From: JBEKEX01 sp050013615
GTDB lineage: Bacteria; Chloroflexota; Anaerolineae; Anaerolineales; Anaerolineaceae
Direction: 5' to 3'
Assembly (NCBI GenBank): GCA_050013615.1
Contig: JBEKEX010000013.1
Coordinates: 1-23,433 of the forward strand
Length of the DNA stretch: 23,433 bases
Below, piece by piece: positions 15,072 to 23,433 of the stretch (positions are counted from its first letter, which is position 1; the number at the start of each line of letters is the position of its first letter). The position numbers and the translations under genes were made by a program. The notes under the pieces are model-generated. The model was not told where the DNA came from and made no database searches. It worked only from the letters and a program-made list of their open reading frames with translations.

Positions 15072-15584
15072 TTACTGTTCGGGCTGGACCTTGATCAGCA
15101 CGGCGCTGACCGCCACGCGCCAGGTGTACTGGTTGGTGGTTGCGTCGTAACCTTCGCAGGTAAGCAGGGTCACCCAGGTGTCATTCTTGTGCTGTAGCGG
15201 CGAGAGATCATCTTTGGTGGTGCGCTCCACATCGCGCACTTCATAGATATACTCCTGGCCGGTGCCGTCATGGACAATGACCTGGTCACCCCATTTGAGG
15301 GTGCTCAGGTTGACAAAAATGCCCGCCGTGCCATCGGCGTTATACACATGCCCGGTGATGACACTATTGCCCGTCCAGGTCGGGTAAGCCGTACCTTCCA
15401 GGTAACCGGCTTGCTTCTCCAGCCAGGTCAGATCCCAACCATCGGTCCCGTAGGGGATGCCGACAATGGGAACATTCACCTTCAAGGCCGGTATCTCCAG
15501 GCTCAAACTGGTGTTTTGTGCATCGTTACGGGTTTGCAATTCCCTCAACGTCACCTGACCAGGCGCAAAGCCGGTGTCGGGCAG
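15072..15584 (-). other. LPDTG sorting-type motif joined to a sortase domain
   Basis: LPDTGF (15567-15584) is followed by about 20 linker residues and then the sortase domain (LEIPALKVNVPIVGIP to the C-terminus, about 135 residues). Class-typical segments seen are GWDLTWLEKQAGYLEGTAYP, NSVITGHV, LKWGDQVIV and TLLTCEGY. There is no hydrophobic anchor or basic tail after LPDTG, unlike normal cell-wall sorting signals, and no transmembrane helix in the sortase part. The motif and the enzyme are thus on one chain. Confidence 0.85.
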
Positions 15585-18500
15585 CTCGGGTGCCCGGATG
15601 AGCGCTTGTGCAGAGGCGCGATAGTTATTGGGTATCGAAGTTGTCGGGTCGTAGTAGCGCTCCATGGAGTAGTTATTCCACGGCGAACGTGCCACCGATA
15701 ACCCTACAGGGTTGTGCATGCTGCGCCATTCGACGGTGGCGGTATTGGTGATCGTCTGTCCGGGGCTGATATCTACCACGGTGGCCTGGAACTGGATCAC
15801 CGTCTGGCGCACGGTGGGCGCCGTCGGATCAAGTTGGAAGTCATCCCACTTCACTTGCAGGGTGGGCGCTCCACTGTCATTCAACTGTGTGGGTGTTTGC
15901 CCGCTGATGAACTTCAATGAGCCGGGCACGTAAGCCATTTGAAGCGGAACCACATCGGATAGCACGACGTCGTAAGCATCCTCGTTGCTGGCTGCCGCAT
16001 GATCGAGGGTCAAGGTATAGGTAACGACACGGCCTTTCGCCGGCACCGTGCCATCGGAAACTTTGGTGAGCGTCAAAGCCGGCTCCAGCACCGTCACCTC
16101 ACCTGCCTGGGCAGAAACCGTTCCGCCATCCCAAGTCCATTGGGCATTATTGTTCAACGTCGTGCCGCGCACGGTGCCTGTCACGTCCAAGATGATGGCC
16201 CAATAGCGCACGTGCAGCGTGATGACGTCTGTGCTCGTATTACCCACTGTGCCAAAGTCAAACTCGATACGCCGGCCGGCATTGGTCAAGTCGATCGAGT
16301 CGGAAGACTCTATGGTCGGCGTGGCGTTTGCACATAAGTCGGCAAACGTGTGACCCGGATCTTCTGTCAGTCCGGTCGCTGAGCCTGTGGCATAGATGCT
16401 GTCACATTTCCAGAATGCCAGCCCATGGTCGAGTACATCGACCAGCTTGAGGTTGGTGACCGTCCCCGGCGTGATCTGCACCGTCGTTTCGTAGAGCAGC
16501 CCTTCACCGATCGCCACCTGCGGCAGGGTAATGTCCGGCCCATCATGGCCGACGATAGCCTTGGTCGGGAAGCTGATCCCATCCGTATCCGAGGCAGTCG
16601 CTTTATTATCTCCCGTCGACGTGTTGACGCCGTTACTGTGATCATCGTCCACCTGCACGTTGTTGATGATCTGTGTCGGCTCCGGGTCTCCGGTCAGGGG
16701 GTTATGAACTTTCACGGTGACCGTCGGCGCGGGCGATAGTGTGGCACCGGCTGCAAGGGCAACGCCGTTCCATGTCACCGTGTGCATACCGCTGTCAAAG
16801 GTGGCCTGTCCCGCTGGAGTGGCAGAGATGAAGTCGACATTGCCATCCAGCGTATCCTTGACCACCACACCCGTGGCATCCTGATCGCCGTTGTTGGTCA
16901 CCGTGATCGTGTAAGTCACCTGGCTGCCGGCAGCCACCTGGGTCACGCCATCGGTCTTGCTGATGGAGAATACTGGAACCGCCGTTACATCATCTGTATC
17001 CGTGGCGGTCTGCTTGTTATCACCGCTCGGCCCCACGCCGTTAGTGTGGTCGTCATCGATGGAGACCGTGTTGACGATCTGCGTCACGCCGGCCGGAAGG
17101 GTGGCATTTACTTTCACTGCGAAGTTCACGCTGCCGGTATTACCGGTTCCTGCGGACAACCCGCCGACTGTAAAGGTACAAGTCGTTACGCCGCAACTCC
17201 AACCGGTGGTGCTATCGGCGGCATCGTAGGTGGTATTGGCCGGGATGGTTTCGGTCAGCGTTACACCCGTTGCACCCTGGTCACCCACGTTACTGTAATC
17301 GATCTTATAGGTCAATGTTTGACCGGTCACCACCGTTGTCTCACCGTCATCCTTGCTGATGGTGAAAGCCGGTTGAGCGTTCAGCGTATCCGTATCCATC
17401 GCGGTCTGATGGAAATCTCCATTCGTGTGATCATCATCGATCGTGACCGTGTTGACCACCTGGGTCACACCGGCCGGAACGGTGGCATTCACTTTCACAG
17501 CGAAATCCACGCTATTGGAAGAGAGACTGCCTCCGCCGGGAAGATCTCCCACCGTGAAGGTACAGGTCGTTCCCGTGCAACTCCAACCCGTCGTGCTGTT
17601 GGTAGCATCGAAGCTTGTATTATTGGGGAGCGTCTCGGTCAACACCACGCCCGTTGCGTCCTGATCCCCTGTATTCCCATAATCAATTGTGTATATCAGC
17701 GTGTCACCGGTGTTGGTTTCCGTCACGCCATCATCTTTGCTGATGACGAATGCCGGATTGGCATCCAATGTGTCGGTATCCGTTGCCGTCTGATGGAAAT
17801 CGCCATTGGTGTGGTCGTCATCGATCGTGACCGTGTTGAAGATCTGGGTCGCTCCGCTTGGCGCCGGGTTGATCACATCCACCACGAAAGTTGCACTGGC
17901 GCTCGTCCCGCTGCCACCTCCTGCCAGTGTACCCACCGCCAATGTACAGGTCGGCGCCGTACTGCAATCCCAACCACTCGTGCTCAATGCCGAATTGAAC
18001 GTCGTGTTGGTGGGAATAGTTTCCGTCAACACCACACCCGTGGCATCCTGGTTGCCAGTGTCGCCATAGTCAATCGTGTAAACCAGTGTCTGGCCGGGTA
18101 CAGCACTCGTGACGCCATCACTCTTCGTAATGGCAAATGCCGGCTGGGCATCCAGCGTATCGGTATCCGTGGCAGTCTGCTTATTATCGCCGCTAGTGCC
18201 CGTGCCGTTCGAATGGTCATCATCGATTGTGACTGTGTTGAAGACCTGGGTCGCGCCGCTTGGCACCGGGTTGTTCATATCCACCACGAAGGTGGCGCTG
18301 CCGGTGTTGCTGCTGCCAGCAGGCAAATCGCCCACTGCCAGCGTGCAGGTCGGCGCTGTGCTGCAATCCCAGCCTGTCGTGCTATGAGCTGCATTGAAAG
18401 TCGTATTATCAGGGATGGTTTCGGTCAGCACCACACCTGTGGCACCCTGGTCGCCGGTGTTGCTGTAATCGATCGTATAAGTCAAGCGCTGACCTGGCGT

Positions 18501-21500
18501 GGCTGTCGTGACGCCATCGTCTTTGGTGATGGTGAAGGTCGGCTTGGCAGTGAGGGCATCCGTATCAGTCGCAGTCTGCTTATTGTCTCCGCCGGGACCG
18601 GTGCCATTCGAGTGGTCATCGTCGATGGAGACCGTGTTATAAATCTGCGTGATGCCAGCCGGGATGGAAGCATTTACTTTTACAGCGAAGTTTACGCTGC
18701 CGGTATTGCCGGTTCCGGCTGACAAACCACCAACCGTAAAGGTACAGGTGGGTGCAGCAGTGCAATCCCAGCCCGGTGTGCTGTTCGCCGCATTGAAGGT
18801 CGTGTTATCGGGAAGCGTTTCGGTCAGCACCACACCCGTGGCACCCTGGTCACCGACGTTGCTGTAATCGATGGTGTAGACCAATGTCTGACCGGTCGTC
18901 ACCGTCGTTTCACTATCATCCTTGGTGATGGTAAAGATAGGCATTGCTGTCAAGTTATCGGTGTCAGTGGCCGTCTGTATGTTGTTTCCGCTTGTGCCCG
19001 TTCCGTTCGAGTGATCGTCATCGATGAAGACCGTATTGAAGATCTGCGTCACGCCCGCAGGAACCGAGGCGTGTACGTCCACTGCGAAAGTGACACTGCC
19101 GGAATTCGAGCCGCTGTTCGCTGAGAGTGAGCCAACTGCAAACGTACAGGTCGGAGCCGCACTGCAATTCCAGCCCGACGTGCTCGCACTCGAGTTGAAG
19201 GTGGTGTTATCCGGAACCGTCTCGGTCAGCACAACACCGGTAGCGCCCTGATTACCCACGTTGCTGTAATCGATCGTGTAGGTCAGGCGCTGACCGGTCA
19301 CGGCCGTAGTAATTCCATCATCCTTGCTAATGGTGAAGGATGGCTGTGCATTAAGCGTATCCGTATCGGTAGCCGTCTGTTGGTTGTTGCCGCCCGTACC
19401 GGTGCCGTTCGCGTGGTCATCATCGATGGAGACCGTATTGACAATTTGCGTCACACCGCTGGGCACCGTGGCATTTACATCCACCACGAAGGTCGCACTA
19501 CCGGTGTTCCCGCTTCCGGCTGCCAGAGAACCTACAGCCAGCGTGCAGGTCGATGCTGCACAACTCCACCCCGTGGTGCTCGCACCTGAATTGAAGGTCG
19601 TATTGGTTGGGATGGTCTCGGTCAGCACCACGCCGGTCGCACCCTGATTGCCGGTATTGCTGTAGTCGATTGTATAAGTCAAGCGCTGACCGGGCACCAC
19701 TGTCGTTTGTCCGTCATCCTTGGTAATCGTGAAGGTCGGCTTAGCGGTCAGGGTATCGGTATCTGTCGCCGTCTGTAGGTTGTTGCCGCCCGTACCGGTG
19801 CCGTTCGTGTGGTCATCATCAATGGAGACCGTATTGACAATTTGCGTCACACCGCTGGGCACCGTGGCATTTACATCCACAACGAAGGTCGCACTACCGG
19901 TGTTCCCACTTCCTGCAGCCAGTGCCCCAACCGTCAGCGTGCAGGTCGATCCGACGCAACTCCAGCCCGTGGTGCTCAGCCCCGAGTTGAATGTCGTGTT
20001 GGTCGGAATCGTCTCGGTCAACACCACCCCTGTGGCGCCTTGGTTGCCGGAGTTTCTATAGTTAATCGTGTAAGTCAGGCGCTGGCCGGGTACCACCGTG
20101 GTTTGGCTGTCGTCCTTGGTGATGGTGAATGCCGGATGTGCATCGATGGTATCTGTATCGGTGGCTGTCTGAAGATTATTGCCGCCGGTACCTGTACCAT
20201 TGGAATGATCGTCATCAATGGTCACCGTATTGGTGGTTTGCGTCACTCCGCTGGGCACCGTGGCATTTACATCAACAACGAATGTGGCAGTTCCAGTGTT
20301 CGAGCCGGCTGCCGCAGAAAGCGAGCCAACTGCCAACGTGCAAGTCGACCCCACGCAACTCCAACCGGTCGTGCTCAATCCAGAATTGAATGTCGTGTAA
20401 CTTGGGACGGTCTCGGTCAATACCACACCCGTGGCGCCCTGGTTGCCCACGTTACTGTAGTTGATTGTATAGGTCAGCCGCTGACCAGGCGTGACCGTGG
20501 TTTGACCATCGGTCTTGGTAATTGTGAATGCAGGCTGGGCTGTCAAGTTATCCGTGTCAGTGGCTGTCACTTTGTTGGTGCCACCAGTACCCGTCCCATT
20601 GGCATGATCATCATCGATGGAGACTGTATTCACGATTTGCGTGGCGCCTGCCGTCACCGCAGCCTTCACATCCACCACGAAGGTTGCACTACCTGTGTTA
20701 CTGCTGCCGGCCGGCAAAGCTCCAATGGTCAGCGTGCAGGTCGATGCGACGCAGCTCCAACCCGTGGTGCTCAACCCCGCGTTGAACGTCGTGTTGGTCG
20801 GGATGGTTTCGGTCAACTTCACTCCTGTTGCGCCTTGATTGCCTACATTGCTGTAATTGATAACGTAGGTCAGGCGTTGGCCGGGCACCACCGTGGTTAG
20901 GCTGTCGTCCTTGGAAATGGTAAAGCTTGGTTTGGCGTTCAATATATCCGAGTCAGTCGCCGTCACCTTATTATTGCCGCCAGCACCCGTACCGTTGGAG
21001 TGGTCATCGTCAATGGAGACCGTGTTGACCACATTGTTAGCGCCTGCCGGTATGATGGAGATAACATCCACCACAAAGGTCGCACTGCCGGTGTTGCCGC
21101 TTCCGGCTGGCAATGCCCCCACTGACAATGTGCAGGTCGATGCAACGCAACTCCAACCCGTGGTGCTCAACCCCGAGTTGAACGTCGTGTTGGTCGGAAT
21201 CGTCTCGGTCAACGCCACGCCCGTGGCATCCTGGTTGCCAGAGTTACTGTAATTGATCGTGTAAGTCAGACGCTGGCCTGGCACCACAGTCGCTTGACCA
21301 TCGGTCTTGGCGATAGTGAAAGTAGGTTTGGCGTTCAGCGTATCGGTATCCGTCGCCGTCTGCAGGTTGGTGCCGCCAGTGCCCGTTCCATTCGAATGGT
21401 CGTCATCGATTGTCACCGTGTTCACGATTTGCGTGACGCCGCTGGGAACAGTACTGGCGATATCTACGACAAAGGTCGCACTGCCTGAATTGCCGCTGCT

Positions 21501-23433
21501 TCCGGCTGCCAAAGCTCCCACGGTCAGCGTACAAGTCGAGGCAACGCAGCTCCAACCCGTTGTGCTCAATCCTGAATTGAACGTCGTGTACGTCGGGATT
21601 GTCTCGGTCAGGACCACACCGGTGGCGCTCTGATTACCGGTATTGCTGTAATTGATCGTATAGGTCAAACGCTGTCCAGGGGTGACCGTCGTCTGACCGT
21701 CACTCTTGGTAATGGTAAAGGCCGGTTGAGCCGTCAACGGCGTATCCGTCGTTGCCGTATTGTCGGCCGGAGTCGCGTCCGTGCCCAAGCTGTTGTCGTC
21801 ATCGATGCTGACCGTATTGTGGATCGTGGTGACTCCAGACGGGATGTAGCTATTTACCGTTACGGCAAAAGCTACCTGTTTTTCGCCAGCCGCCACCGTC
21901 AGGCTGCCAACGTTATAAGTACACGTACCGCTCACGCAACTCCAGCCGGACGTACTGTCAGCCGAATCGAATGTGGTATTGGTCGGTAAGGTCTCCGTCA
22001 ACACCACGCCGGTCGCATCGTGGTAAACGTCGCGATACTTGAGCGTATAAATAATGTGAGACCCCGGTGTGGCCGTCACGCCGCCATCGCTTTTCGTTAC
22101 ATAGAGATCAGGCGTTGCATTCGTCGTTTGAGAAGCTGTATTCGACGTGACCGTGTCTCCATCCGGGCCAACGCCGGTGGCATAGACCGAATTGACAATG
22201 GAGCCTGCATTAAGGTCCGCCTGTATCGTCGAATAGGTCGCTGTACACGTGAATGAATCATTGGGCGCCAATGTCGAAGGAACGCTGCTGCAGGTTGGTG
22301 TCACTTTGTTATCGATGACCGCAAAAGGCGCAACCAAAGTGGAAGTGCCCGTATTCGTAACGGTATAGGAATAATTGATCGTCACACCGGTCGTTGCGTA
22401 AACCGTCGGGTCTACACTCTTGGTGATGGCCAGCATATTGAGCTGATCAGTATCGGTGGCTATGTTGTTATCGAGATTCGAGTCGTTCAAACCGGCCGGC
22501 GGTAAAACCACTGCTTTGTTGACGATATCGGTCGTCGCGCCGCTGTCCACTGTCGCAGTCACGGCATAGGTAACTTTTTTGTTGGCAGGAATATTGACCG
22601 AGGTGTCGTCGATATTTCCACTGCCACTTGCCGTACAGGAAGCGCCGGTATCCGCCGCACAAGTCCACGTTGCATTGGTCAAGGATGATGGGAGGGTATC
22701 GATCACTGATGCACCGGTGGCATCACTGGGGCCGTTGTTGGTGACCACGATGTTATACGTCACCGTCTGGCCGCGCACGAAAGCCAAATGGCCATCGTCT
22801 TTGGTAATTGCGAGGTCGGCCGCATCCGTGGCCGTCAAGGTTGCCGTGTTCGACCCCGCGCCTGTACCACCGTTGGTGGTACTGAGCATACTGGTCGTGT
22901 TGTAGTATGTCCCTGATCCTGTTGCCGTAACATAAGTCTGGAGCGTACAGGTTGTGCCAGGCATGATGTCTAAATTGCTGGCCGCCAGTGAAGTCGCCCC
23001 TGCAAAAGGCAGGAAACTGGGAGAAGAACCGCATAGACTGATGCTGTAGCTTGGGTTATTCACCTGGATGCCGGCCGGGAAAACATCTGTAAAGGCAACG
23101 CCTGTTACTGCGACAGGGTTGGAGGCGGGAGCGCTTAAAGTGAACGTGATAACGCTCGTGCCACCCACCAGGATCGTATCGGGCGAGAAAGACTTGGTAA
23201 TGGTCGGCGGCGCCACCACATATAAGGTGTCTGAAGCAGTATTTCCCGTACCGCCATTGGTCGAAGATACCGCGCCGCTGGTATTGTTCTTGGTGCCGTT
23301 CGTCGAGCTCGTCACGGAGACTGTGACCGTGCACGAACCATTGGGGATGATCGATCCGCCGGATAAGGAGATTGTGGCTCCGCCGGTCGTTCCGCTCACC
23401 GAGCCGCCACATTGATTGGCATCCGGAGGAGAT
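15072..23433 (-). CDS. giant DUF11-repeat surface protein with C-terminal sortase domain (5' end outside window)
   Basis: At least 2,786 residues; the frame is open to the right edge, so the start and any signal peptide are not visible. Order from the N-terminal side: several divergent DUF11/Ig-like domains (23433-22110), a divergent unit (22109-21723), 12 near-identical units (21722-16974), another divergent unit from 16973, two further beta-sandwich domains (about 16560-15600; one starts LTLTKVSDGTVPAKGRVVTY), an LPDTGF motif (15567-15584), and a sortase domain to the end. The sortase has the catalytic triad: His in ITGHVYN (15348-15350), Cys in LLTCEGY (15156-15158), Arg in TWRVAVSA (15117-15119). 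The protein must be exported; the repeats would form a long rod and the sortase would make a covalent cleavage or linkage. The coding of all parts is in one uninterrupted frame. Confidence 0.9.
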   Translation of the reverse strand, partial: SPPDANQCGGSVSGTTGGATISLSGGSIIPNGSCTVTVSVTSSTNGTKNNTSGAVSSTNGGTGNTASDTLYVVAPPTITKSFSPDTILVGGTSVITFTLSAPASNPVAVTGVAFTDVFPAGIQVNNPSYSISLCGSSPSFLPFAGATSLAASNLDIMPGTTCTLQTYVTATGSGTYYNTTSMLSTTNGGTGAGSNTATLTATDAADLAITKDDGHLAFVRGQTVTYNIVVTNNGPSDATGASVIDTLPSSLTNATWTCAADTGASCTASGSGNIDDTSVNIPANKKVTYAVTATVDSGATTDIVNKAVVLPPAGLNDSNLDNNIATDTDQLNMLAITKSVDPTVYATTGVTINYSYTVTNTGTSTLVAPFAVIDNKVTPTCSSVPSTLAPNDSFTCTATYSTIQADLNAGSIVNSVYATGVGPDGDTVTSNTASQTTNATPDLYVTKSDGGVTATPGSHIIYTLKYRDVYHDATGVVLTETLPTNTTFDSADSTSGWSCVSGTCTYNVGSLTVAAGEKQVAFAVTVNSYIPSGVTTIHNTVSIDDDNSLGTDATPADNTATTDTPLTAQPAFTITKSDGQTTVTPGQRLTYTINYSNTGNQSATGVVLTETIPTYTTFNSGLSTTGWSCVASTCTLTVGALAAGSSGNSGSATFVVDIASTVPSGVTQIVNTVTIDDDHSNGTGTGGTNLQTATDTDTLNAKPTFTIAKTDGQATVVPGQRLTYTINYSNSGNQDATGVALTETIPTNTTFNSGLSTTGWSCVASTCTLSVGALPAGSGNTGSATFVVDVISIIPAGANNVVNTVSIDDDHSNGTGAGGNNKVTATDSDILNAKPSFTISKDDSLTTVVPGQRLTYVINYSNVGNQGATGVKLTETIPTNTTFNAGLSTTGWSCVASTCTLTIGALPAGSSNTGSATFVVDVKAAVTAGATQIVNTVSIDDDHANGTGTGGTNKVTATDTDNLTAQPAFTITKTDGQTTVTPGQRLTYTINYSNVGNQGATGVVLTETVPSYTTFNSGLSTTGWSCVGSTCTLAVGSLSAAAGSNTGTATFVVDVNATVPSGVTQTTNTVTIDDDHSNGTGTGGNNLQTATDTDTIDAHPAFTITKDDSQTTVVPGQRLTYTINYRNSGNQGATGVVLTETIPTNTTFNSGLSTTGWSCVGSTCTLTVGALAAGSGNTGSATFVVDVNATVPSGVTQIVNTVSIDDDHTNGTGTGGNNLQTATDTDTLTAKPTFTITKDDGQTTVVPGQRLTYTIDYSNTGNQGATGVVLTETIPTNTTFNSGASTTGWSCAASTCTLAVGSLAAGSGNTGSATFVVDVNATVPSGVTQIVNTVSIDDDHANGTGTGGNNQQTATDTDTLNAQPSFTISKDDGITTAVTGQRLTYTIDYSNVGNQGATGVVLTETVPDNTTFNSSASTSGWNCSAAPTCTFAVGSLSANSGSNSGSVTFAVDVHASVPAGVTQIFNTVFIDDDHSNGTGTSGNNIQTATDTDNLTAMPIFTITKDDSETTVTTGQTLVYTIDYSNVGDQGATGVVLTETLPDNTTFNAANSTPGWDCTAAPTCTFTVGGLSAGTGNTGSVNFAVKVNASIPAGITQIYNTVSIDDDHSNGTGPGGDNKQTATDTDALTAKPTFTITKDDGVTTATPGQRLTYTIDYSNTGDQGATGVVLTETIPDNTTFNAAHSTTGWDCSTAPTCTLAVGDLPAGSSNTGSATFVVDMNNPVPSGATQVFNTVTIDDDHSNGTGTSGDNKQTATDTDTLDAQPAFAITKSDGVTSAVPGQTLVYTIDYGDTGNQDATGVVLTETIPTNTTFNSALSTSGWDCSTAPTCTLAVGTLAGGGSGTSASATFVVDVINPAPSGATQIFNTVTIDDDHTNGDFHQTATDTDTLDANPAFVISKDDGVTETNTGDTLIYTIDYGNTGDQDATGVVLTETLPNNTSFDATNSTTGWSCTGTTCTFTVGDLPGGGSLSSNSVDFAVKVNATVPAGVTQVVNTVTIDDDHTNGDFHQTAMDTDTLNAQPAFTISKDDGETTVVTGQTLTYKIDYSNVGDQGATGVTLTETIPANTTYDAADSTTGWSCGVTTCTFTVGGLSAGTGNTGSVNFAVKVNATLPAGVTQIVNTVSIDDDHTNGVGPSGDNKQTATDTDDVTAVPVFSISKTDGVTQVAAGSQVTYTITVTNNGDQDATGVVVKDTLDGNVDFISATPAGQATFDSGMHTVTWNGVALAAGATLSPAPTVTVKVHNPLTGDPEPTQIINNVQVDDDHSNGVNTSTGDNKATASDTDGISFPTKAIVGHDGPDITLPQVAIGEGLLYETTVQITPGTVTNLKLVDVLDHGLAFWKCDSIYATGSATGLTEDPGHTFADLCANATPTIESSDSIDLTNAGRRIEFDFGTVGNTSTDVITLHVRYWAIILDVTGTVRGTTLNNNAQWTWDGGTVSAQAGEVTVLEPALTLTKVSDGTVPAKGRVVTYTLTLDHAAASNEDAYDVVLSDVVPLQMAYVPGSLKFISGQTPTQLNDSGAPTLQVKWDDFQLDPTAPTVRQTVIQFQATVVDISPGQTITNTATVEWRSMHNPVGLSVARSPWNNYSMERYYDPTTSIPNNYRASAQALIRAPELPDTGFAPGQVTLRELQTRNDAQNTSLSLEIPALKVNVPIVGIPYGTDGWDLTWLEKQAGYLEGTAYPTWTGNSVITGHVYNADGTAGIFVNLSTLKWGDQVIVHDGTGQEYIYEVRDVERTTKDDLSPLQHKNDTWVTLLTCEGYDATTNQYTWRVAVSAVLIKVQPEQ
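16974..21722 (-). repeat. 12 tandem DUF11-type repeats of about 132 codons
   Basis: Each unit opens with FTITKDDG-like residues, then VPGQRLTYTIDYSN, GNQGATGVVLTETIP, TTFNSGLSTTGWSC, SATFVVDV and a closing IDDDHSNGTG with a TATDTD end. Units begin, in gene order, at 21722, 21323, 20927, 20531, 20132, 19736, 19340, 18938, 18539, 18140, 17753 and 17369; the last ends at 16974. Lengths are 133, 132, 132, 133, 132, 132, 134, 133, 133, 129, 128 and 132 codons. Each has a Cys pair (WSCVASTC, WDCSTAPTC or similar), able to form a disulfide, and an acidic IDDDH loop that might bind calcium. Protein identity between units is high while codons differ at many third positions. Confidence 0.93.

Noticed and set aside
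16782..18722. A 646-codon open frame on the plus strand inside the giant gene, and a similar 363-codon frame at 19809-20900
   Set aside because: Both lie opposite the DUF11 repeat array. Their translations are themselves repetitive His/Arg/Gly-rich images of the minus-strand repeats with no known domain, which is expected when a long repetitive gene lacks certain codons in the opposite frame.
15072..23399. Start of the giant gene at the GTG at 23397-23399
   Set aside because: The frame stays open to the window edge and the residues before it (DANQCGGS) fit the preceding beta domain. No signal peptide follows this GTG, so it is an internal valine.

Overview
The window is a stretch of bacterial chromosome of moderately high GC. 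It most resembles a member of the Chloroflexota, probably class Anaerolineae. This is an inference from gene content: a bacterial GPP34 (GOLPH3-like) protein, a DUF5054 glycoside-hydrolase-like protein beside an SLC45/GPH-like sugar transporter, a class II LysRS with an unusual active-site region, and a giant DUF11-repeat protein ending in a fused sortase preceded by an LPDTGFAPG segment. No rRNA, tRNA, CRISPR array, phage or insertion sequence was seen.

Layout, left to right. (1) 38-3547, plus strand: a sugar-type MFS transporter and a DUF5054/GH38-like protein 18 bp apart, probably a carbohydrate uptake and processing operon. (2) 3559-5367: an ABC-F ATPase gene behind an elaborate leader. 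The leader holds a sigma70-like promoter, a six-codon reading frame with its own Shine-Dalgarno (SD) sequence, an intrinsic terminator, and a 15-bp long-range complementarity joining the leader codons to the ribosome binding site of the ABC-F gene. This looks like ribosome-sensing attenuation of the kind that controls antibiotic-resistance ABC-F genes elsewhere. (3) 5422-7512: a divergent Hsp70 whose phosphate-2 loop has lost the normally conserved Asp and Thr residues. (4) 7655-8296, minus strand: a small lipoprotein of unknown function. (5) 8566-9378: a short-chain dehydrogenase. (6) 9455-10384: a cluster of overlapping hairpins, then a GPP34 gene with a strong terminator. (7) 10521-12372: a PHP-domain phosphoesterase and a GT-B/CDP-glycerol-transferase-like protein in one probable operon. 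(8) 12441-12626: a decayed 3' end of an ABC exporter gene. (9) 12659-14997: greA with a promoter and a leader terminator, then lysS; a strong terminator separates the two genes. (10) 15072-23433, minus strand, open at the right edge: a secreted giant of at least 2,786 residues. It contains 12 near-identical DUF11-type repeats of about 132 residues (16974-21722) and ends in an LPDTG motif followed by a sortase domain.

The genes do not form one pathway. There is a carbohydrate module, a stress and translation-protection module, a possible envelope lipid or polysaccharide module (GPP34, PHP, glycosyl/glycerophosphotransferase-like), housekeeping genes (greA, lysS) and a cell-surface giant. The two most unusual items are the regulatory leader of the ABC-F gene and the giant protein that carries both a sortase recognition motif and its own sortase domain.
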